Below, piece after piece: positions 1 through 12,888 of a DNA stretch of 64,000 bases. The number at the start of each line of letters is the position of its first letter. The stretch's first letter is position 1. A program made the position numbers and the translations under genes. The notes beneath the pieces were generated by a model. That model was given only the letters and a program-made list of their open reading frames with translations. It searched no databases and was not told where the DNA came from. The DNA is taken from contig CM071595.1 of NCBI GenBank assembly GCA_036435485.1, positions 101,362,580-101,426,579 on the forward strand, in the 5' to 3' direction. Origin of the DNA: Saposhnikovia divaricata. Taxonomy: Eukaryota > Streptophyta > Magnoliopsida > Apiales > Apiaceae.

Positions 1-4
1 GAAC

Positions 5-778
5 TTGAGGATTGTCCTCAGGCAGGAGCGAAAGCTGTATGCCATTGAAGTTCCTCACCCAAATCCTCTTCCTGCTGGGGCCACACGTGCTGAGCAAAAT
101 GCTTATCAGAAGCATTTGGATGACTCAACTGATGTGTCATGCCTTATGCTAGCATGCATGGCTCCTGAGATTCAAAAGCAACATGAACTGATGAATGCTT
201 ATGAAATAATTGAGCACCTCAAAAGCATGTTTGAGGGACAAGCTCGTCAGGAAAGATATGATACGAGCAAGGCATTGTATGCTTGCAAACAGGGAGAGCG
301 AGACCCGGTGGGACCACATGTTCTTAAAATGATTGGGTATATTGAGCAACTAGATACTTTGGGCTTCCCGATTGGTCCGGAGGCTCAAATAGATCTGATC
401 TTACAATCACTCAATAAGAACTTTTCTCAATTTGTTATGAATTACAATATGAATGAGATTGATAAGACACCTACTGAATTGTTGGGCATGTTAAGAACCG
501 CTGAAACCAACATTCAGAAGGAATCCCCTGCTCCCATGCTGATGGTGAACAAAGGAGGTGCCAAAGGGAAAAGGAAGTGGAAAGGCAATAAGAAGAGGAT
601 TGTATCCAAATCTGCTGCCAATCCTAATTCTGCTCCCAAGAAGGCTACCAAGCCTAAAGGAGGTGTCGAAAAGGGTGATTGTCACCACTGTGGTAAACCG
701 GGACACTAGAGGAGAAACTGTCATGCTTATTTGGAAGAGCTGAAGAAGAAGAAGGCTACTGGGCAGACTTCTACTTCA
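5..778 (+). pseudogene. copia gag with interrupted CCHC zinc knuckle
   Basis: Encodes the nucleocapsid/gag part of the copia polyprotein; the start lies off the left edge. The first ~170 residues are the helical copia gag domain, followed by a Lys-rich tail (about residues 180-225). The CCHC zinc knuckle begins as CHHCGKPGH at about 680-706 and is cut by an in-frame TAG at 707-709. Its last cysteine (RRNC) follows in the same frame, so one nonsense mutation splits the knuckle. The frame then stays open to 1690. The particle-forming RNA-binding function is inferred from the family. Confidence 0.88.
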
Positions 779-3700
779 GGTATTTATGTTATAGAAGTCA
801 ATTTGTCTACTTCTACATCTTGGGTATTGGATACTGGATGTGGTTCTCACATTTGTATAAATGTGCAGGAACTGCAAAGGAGTAGGACACTGGCTAAGGG
901 AGAGGTAGACCTACGAGTTGGAAACGGATCAAAGGTTGCTGCTTTGGCTGTAGGGACTTACCATTTATCATTGCCCACAGGGCTTATTTTAGAACTTGAA
1001 AACTGTTTGTATGTGCCTTCTATTTGTAGAAACATTATTTCTATTTCTTGTTTGGACAAGAAAGGTTTTTCATTTACTTTTAAGGACAATGGTTGCTCTT
1101 TTGGTTTAAATGACATTACCTATGGTGTTGCACAATTATTTAACGGTTTGTATGTTCTTAGTTTAGATACTCCTATCTTGAATGTAAATAACAAACGACT
1201 TAAGACTAACAACTCAAATCAAACATACCTTTGGCACTGTCGTCTAGGCCATATAAACGAGAAACGCATTTCCAAGTTACATCAAGATGGTTTCTTGGAT
1301 CAATTTGATTTTGAATCATATGATGAATGCGAGGCTTGTTTACTAGGCAAGATGACTAAAGCTCCTTTTACCAGACAAGGTAAGAGGGCCACTGTACGAC
1401 TAAAACTAATACATAGTGATGTATGTGGTCCTATGAGATCGATGGCAAGGGGTGGCTATTTCTACTTCATTACATTTACTGATGATTTCAGTAGATACGG
1501 ATATGTGTATCTTTTGAAGAACAAATCCGAAGCATTTGAAAAGTTCAAAGAGTATAAGGCAGAAGCAGAAAAGCAAACTGGCGAAAGCATAAAAACTCTA
1601 AGATCTGATCGAGGAGGTGAATACTTAAGCCATGAGTTTAAGAACTATTTGAGGGAGTGTGGTATTGTATCACAACTTACTCCTCCTTGAACACCACAAT
1701 GGAATGGGGTTTCTGAAAGGAGGAATCGTACCTTGTTGGACATGGTGCGATCAATGATGAGTCAGGCAGATCTTCCAATTAGTTTCTGGGGTTATGCCCT
1801 GGAAACAGCTTATACACTAAACCGCGTTCTTACTAAAACGGTTCAACAAACTCCATTTGAGATATGGACAGGGAAACGGAAAAGCATGTCATTTATGAAA
1901 GTATGGGGATGTGAAGCATTTGTGAAACGCCTAATATCAGTCAAGCTTGGACCGAAATCTGAAAAATGTAATTTTGTGGGATACCCAAAGTAATTGTTGC
2001 TCGAACTGCTGTATTCTTAGAAAGAGAGCTAGTCTCTAGAAAAGACAGTGGGAGGAAAATAGATCTCGATGAAGATCGAGAACCACTTGATAACGTTGAA
2101 CCAGAGGTGGAGCATGAGCAAGAAATACAAGATAACATTGCTCAAGAAACACATGTTGTTCGTAGATCTAGTAGGATTCGCCATGATTCAAAGAGAAATT
2201 ATGGATTTCTCTTAACTCAAAATGACGATGTGATGCTCATAGATCAAGATGAGCCTCTCACCTACCAAGATGCTGTGAACACACCAGACTCTAAGAGATG
2301 GCAAGAAGCCATGAATTTTGAGATGGATTCCATGTATGAAAACCAAGTATGGACTTTGGTTGATCCACCTGAAGGGGTAAAACCTATAGGGTGCAAGTGG
2401 ATTTTCAAGAAGAAAATCGACATGGAAGGTAAAATACAGACCTATAAAGCTCGACTGGTTGCAAAAGGTTTCAAATAAATTCATGGTATTGACTATGGTG
2501 AAACATTCTCACCAGTAGTAATGATAAAATCCATCAGAATTATGCTTGCAATAGCGGCTTACTATGATTACGAAATATGGCAGATGGATGTCAAAACAGC
2601 CTTCCTTAACGGAAGCCTTGAAGAGGATGTGTACATGACACAACTTGAAGGTTTTGGAAATCCAAAGGATGCTGGAAAGGTATGTAAGCTGCGTAGATCC
2701 ATTTATGGATTGAAGCAGGCCTATCGGAGATGGAACATCCGGTTTGATGAAATAGTCAAAGGTTTTGGCTTTATGCAGAACGTAGATGAACCATGTGTTT
2801 ACAAAAAGTTTAGTGGGAGCCATGTAGCATTCCTAGTATTATATGTCGATGATATATTAATAATAGGGAATGACATTCCTTCTCTACAGGCTGTAAAGAC
2901 TTGGTTAGGACAAAGTTTTTCTATGAAAGACTTGGGCGAGGCTACCTATATATTAGGGATCAGGATCTATAGAGATAGATCAAGAAGATTAATCGGCTTA
3001 AGCTAGAGTACATATATTGACAAAATTTTGCATCGTTTTGGAATGCAAAATGCAAAAAGGGGATATGTCCCTGTATCTCATGGGATAACGATCTCAAAAG
3101 AGAATGGTCCTAAATCATTGGATGATAAGGACCGCATGAGTAAGATTCCATATGCTTCAGCAATTGGATCTATCATGTATGCAATGATATGTACTCGTCC
3201 GGATGTCTCGTATGCTTTGAGCATGACGAGCAGATACCAGTCTAATCCAGGTGAAGGTCACTGGACGGCGGTCAAGAATATTCTTAAGTACTTGAAAAGG
3301 ACTAAAGATTCATTCTTGGTGTATGGAGGAGAAGAGAATCTAACGGTAAAGGGTTACACGGATGCTAGTTTTCAAACTGACAGAGATGACTCTGTGCCTC
3401 AGTCTGGATTTGTGTTTTGCCTAAATGGAGGTGCTGTAAGCTGGAAAAGTTCGAACCAAGAGACAGTAGCTGATTCTACAATGGAATCCGAGTATATTGG
3501 TGCATGTAAAGCAGCCAAGGAGGCTGTATGGATACGGAAATTCATTACAGTGCTTGGTGTAGTTCCATCGATCGCAGATCCCATAGATCTTTACTGCGAT
3601 AATAATGGAGCTATAGCACAAGCCAAGGAGCCGAGAGCTCATAGCAGAACAAAGCATATACTTCGGAGATATCACCTTATTCGAGAGATAAATGATAGAG

Positions 3701-3954
3701 GAGATATTCACATATGTAAAGTGCATACTGATGATAATATCGCAGACCCGCTGACTAAGGCTCTGTCGCAGAAGAAGCATGAATGTCACACTAGTAGCAT
3801 GGGTATTCGATACATGGGTGATTGGCTCTATTGCAAGTGGGAGATTGTTAGTATTGGTGCCCTAGAGGCAATGTATACATTATATTTATGTTTGAGTGAT
3901 ATTATATATTCGATATATATATGTTTATTATTGGCTTTGTTTACTGCGAAATAA
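779..3954 (+). pseudogene. copia pol (PR-INT-RT-RNase H), broken
   Basis: Family role: process gag-pol, copy RNA to DNA and integrate it. Protease carries VLDTGCGSH near 825-852. The integrase HHCC region (WHCRLGH ... CEACLLGK) lies near 1230-1350 and the core (HSDVCGPM ... LRSDRGGEY) at 1410-1630. RT keeps its catalytic YVDD near 2845-2855, and RNase H follows to about 3800. Lesions: TGA at 1688-1690 next to TPQWNGV, a frameshift or short deletion near 1990, TAA at 2476-2478 and TAG at 3004-3006. The last ~35 codons read into the LTR. Accumulated point lesions mark an old copy. Confidence 0.9.
3835..3845 (+). promoter_or_regulatory. polypurine tract of the copia element
   Basis: AAGTGGGAGAT lies directly before the TGTTAG start of the LTR, the normal position and composition of the plus-strand DNA primer. 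Confidence 0.8.
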
Positions 3955-5418
3955 ATAAAGTATAATAAATGTCCTTAGAATCTTGATACAAATTATATAG
4001 TTGCAAGTATGTGACTTGAACATGAGATTATATAATGAATGTATCATATTCTTAAATGTCCCTAACCAAGTATTATTATTACTTAGGACAATAATAATAC
4101 ACTGAGGTTAGTATGATAATTGACAGATGACCACATCTCATTGGTCATAAGTATGAAGATACTAAAATCAATGCATAGGTAACTGTACGAGTACGGGGTA
4201 CTGGACTGACCCACAGTGAGATACATCATGGTAAATTATAAAAGTGTCATATGTATTCTCACAGTGATAATGGTGTAATGATCCTTAGACCCGAAGTCAT
4301 TATAATTCTACATGAGAATTAATATATTTTGAATTCATCAAAAGTTATCTTTAGCCGGATAATGATAAAGGTGAATATCGGATATATTATGAATCATGTG
4401 AGAAATATGAATGATCTAGATGGGATTTAAATCTCTTGATAAAGGAGTGATATTATCGGCCTCTTGTTTGAGTGAGACTATGAAATGCATGGCCATGCTC
4501 AAAATTTGATTAATAGTCTACTCATCGATCATGAAAATGAAGATTAAATTATGAAGAGGATGACACATTACATGCCTCAAGTTTAATTTATAATATCATG
4601 ATTTAAAGGGATTATATTACATGGAACATTAATCATAAAAGGTTGATTGAATCGTTGATTTAATTATTGTTTAATTGGGTAGCAATGATGTGTTACTAGA
4701 CGCCGCTCATTGTTTGTAATTTTATTAGAGAATAAAATTATTGTCAATTAAATAATAACCTACAGGGTCACACACAAAGAATGTTTAAAAGGGAAATTAA
4801 TTTATTTCATGAATTTAAATTAATAATAATTTAAATTATGATTTTAAATTAATAATAAATAATAATTCGAATTTTATAAAATTAATTAAGTGAGACTTGA
4901 TTAGTTAAAAGATAAAATTTGAAGATGTATTTTCTTGACTTATTTGATTAATTAAGTGTGACTTAATTAATTTATTTAAATAAATAAGATTTGTTTAAAT
5001 AAAAATGACCTAATTGTTTAAGGCTCCATTTTGCTTTATTTCTCTTTATAAGCCAATTGTTGGCAAGTCTTCCAATGAGAACACAACTGAAAATTTCATA
5101 CAAGTTAGAAACAAGAGAGAAAATCAAGCTAAGTCAAGAACACATTCTTGATTATTTATTTTGGCTAGTACCTAATTCCGTGGCATAATCGTTCGACGAT
5201 TCAAGCAAGCATTCGGAGGAGTCATACTTTTAGCTCTGAAAATCAACAAGCTAGGACCTCCATTTGTCATCCTTAGGAAAGCTTGAAAGAGGTACAATCT
5301 TGTTCTTGATATTTTTCATACCATGATCATCATTTTATACATGGATCCGGGACTTGGAATTCGTTTTTAATTGTTATTTACGTCATTTCCGTTACGTTAT
5401 CATGCCCGAATTCCAACA
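3846..5418 (+). repeat. 3' LTR of the copia element (about 1573 bp)
   Basis: Starts TGTTAG right after the polypurine tract and ends in CCAACA, giving the TG...CA ends of LTRs with a short imperfect terminal inverted repeat. The AT-rich interior contains no convincing ORF. The partner LTR is outside the window, so length and age cannot be cross-checked. Confidence 0.82.
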
Positions 5419-6121
5419 GACTGCAGCAGTACAAAGTAGAGGCAAATAAATTTAGAATTTAGGAGGGCTAGTATACTCTTATGTGTGTATATACACTATG
5501 TTTTTATTTTCTTAATTATACAAGTTGCAATGGTGGTGATGCAAATATGCACAGTCTTTCAAAAAGCAGAAGATCCAAGGGAAAAGGTAGAATATTCTGT
5601 TGTTTCTTTGTTAAGGATTACAATGATTGAGATTAAAATGATCGACAAATTCGGTGCAAACTTTTAATTAAACAATTAAATTATTGTTGTACGAAAAACA
5701 CAAAAATTTTGAAGAACCGCCGTATATCACAAATTGCGAATTTATGATATCCAAATTAATTATCAAAAATTATTGTTGTAGTGCTGTGAAGAAGAGAAGG
5801 TTACTAATAGACAGGATTCGAAGGTCTATAAATGATTTTTTAAAAAAATGGGTCTAGTTATTCATATAAATTATTATATTAAAATATATGTAATAAATAA
5901 TTAACAATAATTACAGAAGATAATTTTTAGAAAAAAATATTTCAAGATGCAAAATTTTTAGCAATGATATTCATATAGATTTTCACAAACATAGGTTTCT
6001 TACTATATTTTATCACTAAAAAATTAGTAAGTTCAATAACTTTGAACACAAGTACAAGATTATCATTCTAACACATTTGCAATAACAATAATTATTGATA
6101 AAAACATTGATTCAAAAATAT
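5419..6121. other. non-coding AT-rich stretch
   Basis: I see no gene, RNA or clear repeat here. One 60-codon open frame (5485-5667) has no recognisable protein features. Confidence 0.5.
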
Positions 6122-6123
6122 TA

Positions 6124-6369
6124 CTCCCTCCGTCCCGCTGGATTCTTTAAATGGGGGTTGGGCACGGAGACCAAGGATAGTGGGTGTAATATTGTTAAAA
6201 TAAATGAAGTAGTGGGTGTAATATTGATTTTATTGCTAAAATAAATGAAGTAGTGGGTGTGATAGTGTAAAGTATTGAAAAAAGTGGAGTGAAGTAGTGG
6301 ATGTAATAATGTACTCCAGTGGGACGTCCCAGATTAGTAACTGTAAAGAATCCATTGGGACGGAGGGAG
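6124..6369. mobile_element. Stowaway-type MITE (246 bp)
   Basis: Starts CTCCCTCCGTCCC and ends GGGACGGAGGGAG, a perfect 13-bp terminal inverted repeat, and is flanked on both sides by TA. These are the hallmarks of plant Stowaway/mariner MITEs. The interior resembles the MITE at 35731-35975 (shared GGGCACGGAGACCAAGG and GTGGGTGTAATATTG). Confidence 0.93.
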
Positions 6370-6371
6370 TA

Positions 6372-7875
6372 AATCATGAATGTGAATATTTAACATTATT
6401 TTCTAAAAGTTGGGTTTTTTAAAGTTCTGAAATCGCAAACGGTTGTCCTTCCTGCATCCTACAAGGACAGGCTCTGCTAATAGATCAAAGCCTTGGTCTA
6501 GAAAATTAGATGGGGAAAAGTGCTTCATCTTATGCTTGTCATAAGAGAGAATTTTTTATTCATTTTATGAATCAACTTTCTTTAAATATATAGGACTACA
6601 GGAGTATAAAGATTAAAAAAATATATACTTTTGAGATAATATTTGTCAAAGTATTCAAACCACATCTAAAAAGTAATTCTCAATCACTGATTCAAAAGTT
6701 ATTTGGTTGATGACTCTCAAGTCATAATATCAGTCAAAGAGAGAGTATGCATGCTCTTCCGCTTGCCATAAAGTAAACTACTAATCATAATGAAGAATGT
6801 TACTGATCATAAAGTAAACTACACAAATGTTAGAGAGAAAAGCTCTACAAATGTCTGATTTTCGATTCTTTGTCAAAGAGAGAGTGAAAACCAGAACCTA
6901 AGCTTACATTAAAATTATGCATTACAGCATGAATGGTTTTCAATTTGTTGATCATTTCTCTCGAAATTGTCCTTTGCTTTTCTTGTTGATCAACTCTTCA
7001 GAGGCTTAGTCGTGCGACAGTATCAGATTTCATAGATTGATCTGTATATTTATAGATGCTGACTTAACCCACATTCTATATCTTGCAAGATTTGTAGGCA
7101 TGCACAATATAAGGAGAAAGTGACACGAATCTTTTTGTTAGATTCTACAGCAACATGTATAATACTTGTAATTGTTAATACAATTCAGATGGACATTTTC
7201 TCGTATCAAAATTTCTTGGTCAGTAGCAGAATCAGAAATTCATAGAAGTGAGACGTCATTTAAGTAACAAAATATTACAGACTTTGATGTATGTAATGAT
7301 ATAGTTGTGTGCACTAAGCATAAGTTTATATATTTATAGGCTCACAGCATTTCTTTTCAAAAAATAATGATAATTTGTATGGAGTAAATTGAGTAAAATT
7401 TTTATATCTCTGTGCACAAAAAAAAAAGAGCTTTTTACAAAATTACCCATGTTGCAAAAAAAAATTCAAAAAAACGATCCAACTTCTTATGCAACATGAA
7501 ATGCAACTACTTTTAACCTGCCATGCAACTTTTACCGTACTTTTAAAAAAAGGTTTGAAAATATGGAAATTTTTGAAAATTTCCCAAAAAATACCTGTAT
7601 CAAGATTATCTGCCTGATATATTTTCCCAAAACAAAAAAGATAGTAAACTCACATAAGAGTTGTCCGTTAAACTACTACAGTACATTAGAAATTTAAAGT
7701 ACTCAACAACTACAAGTATCTTCGTGACCATGTTTGACTGGTAACATTATAATATAGTAACCTTGAATTCTAACTATCCAGTTTCTCCAATACATTATTA
7801 CCAAAATTTACATGGGTCACAAACGCGCAAGAATCAGGATCCTCGTAGGATCTTTTATCATATTGTTAGTCATGT
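6372..7875. other. non-coding stretch
   Basis: AT-rich DNA with no supported gene. Around 7421-7600 there is an A-rich block with repeated TGCAAC words that may be a degenerate MITE, but I could not define its ends. Confidence 0.45.
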
Positions 7876-7883
7876 TCCATCAC

Positions 7884-8398
7884 TATACATGGCCAAACCG
7901 GAACCGGAACCGGAAAACCGGACCGGGTCAAAACCGGTCAAAACCGGCCCGAACCGGAACCGGCCCTAAACCGCCGGTTTATTTATTTTAAAGGTTCAGG
8001 TTCAGGTTTGTGTGTATTGAAACCGGTGAACCGGCGGTTCAAAACGGTGGTTAACCGTTAGTAATGACTGGCTATGTATTAATGTAGTATAGATTATAAA
8101 AATTATTTAGCATTACAATACTTCTAAATTATAATTCATTCCATCCAAATTCAGAAAAACTTATCGTATTTCGAAAAAAAAACGTATCAAATATAATGTA
8201 TATATAAGGTTCAAATCGGAACCGGAACCGGGTCTTGAACCGGGTCAAAACCGGGTCAAACCCTGAACCTGAACCGTCTGAACCGGAATCGGCGGTTTAT
8301 ATCCTGTTAAGGTTTAGGTTCCGGTTCAAGATTTTTACAAACCGGAACCGGTGGTTCACGAACCGGAACCGGTGGTTCACGAACCGTGGCCATGTATA
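7884..8398. mobile_element. non-autonomous hAT element, 515 bp
   Basis: The ends are a perfect 12-bp inverted repeat, TATACATGGCCA and TGGCCATGTATA, flanked by an exact 8-bp target duplication TCCATCAC (7876-7883 and 8399-8406). Eight-bp duplications are typical of hAT transposases. Subterminal regions are packed with GAACCGG/CCGGTTC words, the usual style of hAT transposase-binding arrays. No transposase is present, so it would need to be moved in trans. Confidence 0.92.
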
Positions 8399-8609
8399 TC
8401 CATCACAGTGGACCTTGACTTCAAAAGCGTGAAAAAATCATCAATAAAAACGTTTTCTATATTTCACTTGTACATGACGGAACAACAATGGCAAAACTCG
8501 GGTATCCAAGACTTGTTACTAATATACCTAGTGTCAAGACTCGGGGAGCTCAGACTAATGACTAACATACCTAGGGTGGGAAAGATTGGCAAAATAAATC
8601 TTGCATATT

Positions 8610-8833
8610 GGGGGTGTTTGGGGGAATTTTTTTCCAGAATAAATCAACTTATTTTAAGATAAAGTTAGAGATATTCCTAAACTTTTTTTGAAAAAAGTTA
8701 ACTTTTTTTTTTTTGAAATTTAGAGAATCTCAAACATACATTAAATACTTGTATAAAAAAAATTATCAAATATGAAATTTTTACCCGAAAATAAGTCCAT
8801 AAATCCTTATTTTAAGTTTTGCCAAACAGGGCC
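8610..8833. mobile_element. possible PIF/Harbinger-like or hAT-like MITE
   Basis: Ends GGGGGTGTTTGG and CCAAACAGGGCC are roughly inverted, and an ATT triplet flanks both sides (8607-8609, 8834-8836). The TIR matches only in part, so the superfamily is unsure. Confidence 0.45.
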
Positions 8834-9232
8834 ATTGTTGACATTTTACAACTACGTTATCCCCGGAAACATTCCAAACTAAGGTACCTTAAATATTTGA
8901 TTGATTCATACAAAACATTGCGTGAGCTGTGAGCCTGTGAGGGTTTTCCTGTAAATGACAAATTATAATGGCATTCACTAATGCATTAAGTAAAAGTAGC
9001 ACAATTTGTCACATTTCACTTTCTAAAATCCCCAAGTAATCAATTACATGTATTAAAAAGGCTCAAGAAACTAAGATAATGATCCACAGGGTCCCCGTCT
9101 TTTCCAGTACAAGGAAAATTAGATAGGTACATATTCAATGCCAAACTACAATCCGGTAAGCATGCATCTGGAAAAAAAAGAAGTATTTTTTAGCATAATA
9201 AATGATAAATTTAACAATTTGGCAGTCTAGAA

Positions 9233-9420
9233 CTATGTTACTCAGACTCTTCATTTTACCTTGGAGTACCGGTGTCAGACACTCGACACTTGAACATGGA
9301 TACTTAGACTTGGACACTTATTTTAAGCCAAAAACATGTACATTTTTCATAATGTTGCCGAGTCTGAAACTTGAACACGTACCCATGTCGGACACTTATA
9401 GCCGAGTCCGAGTAACATAG
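9233..9420. mobile_element. small TIR element, 188 bp, 8-bp target duplication
   Basis: CTATGTTACTCAGACTC at the left is inverted as GAGTCCGAGTAACATAG at the right (16 of 17 positions). Flanks GTCTAGAA (9225-9232) and GTCTACAA (9421-9428) match at 7 of 8 positions. This fits a non-autonomous hAT-type element with no coding capacity. Confidence 0.75.
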
Positions 9421-9510
9421 GTCTACAATGAAAATATGGCTTTCAAGTACACTAAAGCATGTACACTGTCGACAGCTGTTAGTTCAAATCATCAATATGT
9501 GCCGTATGCA

Positions 9511-9819
9511 CAGGGACGGACCTGGGTTCCACGAGGTCCCTGGCCCCTCATTGGGGAAATTTTTTTAAATTTTTTTTTTTTTTGAAAAATCAATTTATGT
9601 CCTATTATTTACTTGTCCCTGGCCCCTCCTAGATGGTTTATTTGTCTTCTTTTATATCCATTTTTGTATGATTTAGTGGAAAATATCCATTTTTGCATGA
9701 TTTAGTGAAATTTTTTCATTTTTTGCATGATTTAGTGGGAAAAAAATCCGCGTTTCGTGCGGCTCGAATTTTTTATGAATTTTTGGACCCCCTCGCATTA
9801 TGCTCTAGGTCCGTCACTG
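9511..9819. mobile_element. TIR element, 309 bp, about 9-bp target duplication
   Basis: Left end CAGGGACGGACCT and right end AGGTCCGTCACTG are inverted repeats with one mismatch. Flanks CCGTATGCA (9502-9510) and CTGTATGCA (9820-9828) match at 8 of 9 positions. The duplication size fits hAT or Mutator-like elements. No coding capacity. Confidence 0.78.
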
Positions 9820-9828
9820 CTGTATGCA

Positions 9829-11203
9829 CATAGATTTCCTTATAAACAACTTTGACATGTGACAGGAAAGAAAACTAGGATATAACAGGAAAGAAAACTA
9901 GGATATAAGATTCACAGAACAATTACAACATAACTTGTGCATGCTCATAACACATCATTCAGAGAAGTATCTTCTAGGATACCATTTTCCTGCAAGTATA
10001 GACCATCTAGATTGCTACCAGGCTAGATCAGGGTACAAAAGTTTAGACAAGCACAAACTCTGTAATCTGTATGCTACTAGAATCATAAGACTAGGTAAAT
10101 ACAGGGTCATACAGAATTTTATCGCTTTGTACTAAACAGTTGAAGCAGAGTAATAATTGCAGTATTCCACTATTCCTCATCAAGCATGTCACCCAAAGCA
10201 GGTCTTCAACATAGAAAATAGTAACTATATACGGATAAAGAACAAACACAGCTGCAATCAACTCCAGCCAAGAATTCTTACCTTAGATGTCCAATCTTTA
10301 ATGTGAACTCCTGCACTAACAAAATGCCAAGAACTACTTGTCCTCCCCCAGATATGTAGTCGATCCGAGCGAAGTACGCAACAATTTATGCATGTACATT
10401 CTTCTTTTGTTGAAAGAACTGCAGGAAGAACAATACATTCCTAATTACAAAATGTGGCCAAATAATTCTAGTGATGTACTTGGAAAATTAATAAGCATTC
10501 ACTTAACAAACATTTTCTAATCTGACTCCTAATTACATAACGATGACGGACTCAACAAAATTGGAAATCAGATATATATTCGCAAACATGTTCAAAAATC
10601 GAAGAATGGAGAACTAAAGCACAACAATGTAAGCCCAATCAAACATTTCAATCTCATATGCCTATTGTTGGATGAAATTATACAATTTGGTGATATATTG
10701 TGCCAACACAAAGCCATTTTAGTGAATTATGGATAACTAATGATTTAATATTTAGTACCTAAAATGTGAACTGCAAGCTGCATTTCTTAAAAGACCCTAG
10801 AAGTTGACGACTGAAAAACCCTGATGGTACAATTCATTGGCATTTCCATTCTTCTAGTGTACAAGCATATCTGCTAAAGCACAACAGAGATGATCTTTTT
10901 GGAATCAAAGCACAAAACACAATAGTAACACATGAGATAGTGTTAGCATAGGTGGATACATAATTACAAAACTATTTAAAGACTGAATTGCTAAAATTAA
11001 TCGTACATGCATGCACATAAAGATGGCAGGCTGGGGTATCAACAGGAAAACAAGCAAAACCGAAGACATAAATATACATTTGGCAATAAACTAAGAATTT
11101 CTGCCAATGAGTAAAGTAGGAAATGCCAAATACTTGACAAAATGATAAAATAAATGCCAATAGACATTAGTTGAACAGAAAAATTAATAAATAAATTACT
11201 TGC
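9829..11203. other. mostly non-coding; possible minus-strand exon near 10290-10380
   Basis: No complete gene is visible. On the minus strand, an open segment around 10290-10380 ends at a good donor (AAG/GTAAGAAT) and could be an exon of the damaged gene to its right. I could not connect it to a reading frame. Confidence 0.3.
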
Positions 11204-11711
11204 AGCTCTGAACTCACTAGAGAACTTCTTAGGAGCGTTATGAGAATGGATGCATGCAAAATTGCCAATATGCTGAGCACCAAAAGTAGAAAAACCATTG
11301 ATGCCACTAGCATTATAAATTATCATCCTTAAAACCATTGGTGAAAGAGTAATTTTTTGATGTTAGGTCAAAACTAGTAAATGACGGATCAAAGGAGGAT
11401 GATTTATCCTCTTCTCTTGCAACCTAGTAAATTAGCTAAATTTTGAGGTGAAACTAACGATCCCATGAATCAAAGTCCATGGATAAAATATTAGATAAGA
11501 TGCTGCTCTCTCCCGTGTCAATGTCAGAAATACTATCATGGTTTACTAATTCACTTCCATGTCTTCCAACACTCGTCATTCCCGATTCATTTGGTATCAT
11601 ATATTAAGACTAATTAACAGTGCTATTCAAATTTAATTCGCTTCTTAGAATAGCCATTCAACATAATTGGGATACTATATTCTTGCGCAGAGAACATGTT
11701 TGGTTGAAATT
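11204..11711 (-). pseudogene. 3' part of a decayed host gene, possibly CNOT4/NOT4-like
   Basis: Minus-strand segments here look coding but in shifting frames. One at about 11478-11580 contains GESSILSNILSMDFDSWD. It is followed one frame over (about 11420-11475) by SLVSPQNLANLLG. From memory, this resembles a conserved block of plant CCR4-NOT subunit 4, an RNA-binding E3 ligase subunit of the deadenylase complex. A further open piece (11204-11310) ends at a plausible donor. The segment 11623-11711 is the C-terminal end of an exon that continues at 24525, beyond the Tat element. The frame changes suggest a pseudogene, although unseen introns could explain some of them. Confidence 0.45.
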
Positions 11712-12727
11712 TGTTGACGGAGGAATTTGGGAACAACAAAATTCGAGGTACGTCGCCGGAAACAAGATCTGATGCGGTGTTTCTTTGCCGGAGAAAACGG
11801 TGGTGTGTGGTTGTTGAGCGTAATTGGTGGCTGAGATTGATAGGGTTAGTGGCGGCTATTTGTGAGCTCTCGACTTCCAACCCTCCAATCGGCCTACGTA
11901 CCCCGGTATTTATAGGGGATCAAGCCAGACGTAGTTCTTGGAGAACAAGAAACCCAAATGGGCTTGGATAACGGACCAGCTTCCGGAATGTTCTACTATG
12001 AGGCCTAACCACAAAGGCCCAAGGCTCATCCAAGATCTCAAGACTTCACGGATAAGGAAACTTCCCCCGTCGAGGACTAGTCCTATCCGTTACCAGCTAT
12101 TTCTTGATTTCAAGGATGCAGGTATAGCCGTGGTTTACCCCAAGTGCAGAACGCATCCCTGTCCCCCGAATGAGAAGCACCCACCAGATAGCAGGACAGG
12201 TGATCCAGAGCTTTTGGGTGCAAAGTGCAGGATTACTCCAAAGTTCCCCAATGAGAGCGCGCCCATTGGCTACAGGAACAGAGCTCCCAAAGCACACACC
12301 AGAAAGTCCCCATCTTTCCACCTTAGGGCGCACGGATGCCTCCCTTAGCGTCTAAGAAGGGTCCTTATATCCAGGCAAACCCCTGGAGGCCTTCTGCGAC
12401 GGACATCCCCCTCCTGAGATACGACAGGAGGGAATTCTTCAACTTATAGAATTCCAGCTTGAATGGAATCCAAGCTTGAGTGGAATCCACGCTTGAGTGG
12501 AATCCTAGGAGAGATTTCTTCAATGTCTTCTCAGAAAATTAACTTGAATAGATTCATCCCCATATTTCACATTTAGGGCGCGCCCTAACTATAAGGAAAG
12601 CCAGGGCGCGGCCTAATTCCTCCAACTTGAGTCAAAATCCTAATTTATTCTAGAATTCCCCCAAATTGAACCCACATTTGGCCCGAATCCATCTTGAAAA
12701 TACCCGAACCGAATTTTGGCTATAACA
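11712..12727 (-). repeat. 3' LTR of the Tat element (element orientation)
   Basis: On the minus strand it runs TGTTATAGCC ... CCGTCAACA (TG...CA). It is almost identical to 23509-24524; I noticed only G/C in the GTGTGTGG/CTTG segment and G/T in the TTTCAA(G/T)GATG segment. It holds one perfect GGGCGCGCCC (12576-12585) and a tandem run of GCTTGAGTGGAATCC-like units at about 12450-12505. Confidence 0.95.
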
Positions 12728-12740
12728 ACTACCCCCCAAT
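12728..12740 (-). promoter_or_regulatory. polypurine tract of the Tat element
   Basis: The minus strand reads TTGGGGGGTAGT directly before the TGTTATAGCC start of the LTR, the expected plus-strand primer. Confidence 0.85.
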
Positions 12741-12888
12741 TCCATACGAAATCAGAGATGATGTATAGAATTTTTTCTAGAAAACCCAAAATTCCCTCAA
12801 GATTTCCTTTAGGGCGCGCCCTAAAATAAGGCGCGTCCTGAGGAATTCCAAACGATTTTACAGCTGTCATCCACCATTTTCAAATCTC

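Larger units (their letters stand above)
1..5418 (+). mobile_element. 3' part of a degenerate Ty1/copia LTR retrotransposon
   Basis: The window opens inside gag and runs through protease, integrase, reverse transcriptase, RNase H, a polypurine tract and a complete 3' LTR, which is the Ty1/copia domain order (integrase before RT). The 5' LTR, primer site and left target duplication lie outside the window. Several in-frame stops and one frameshift or deletion mean it cannot encode a working polyprotein. A long LTR of about 1.57 kb together with this RNase H end would suit the Angela-type copia group, but I did not establish the lineage. Confidence 0.93.

Noticed and set aside
7421..7600. A MITE around the A-rich TGCAAC block
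   Set aside because: I could not find terminal inverted repeats or a target duplication.
11938..12348. 136-codon open frame in the Tat LTR, repeated at 23735-24145
   Set aside because: It is in the LTR, both copies are almost identical because the element is young, and the peptide has no recognisable features. Open by chance.
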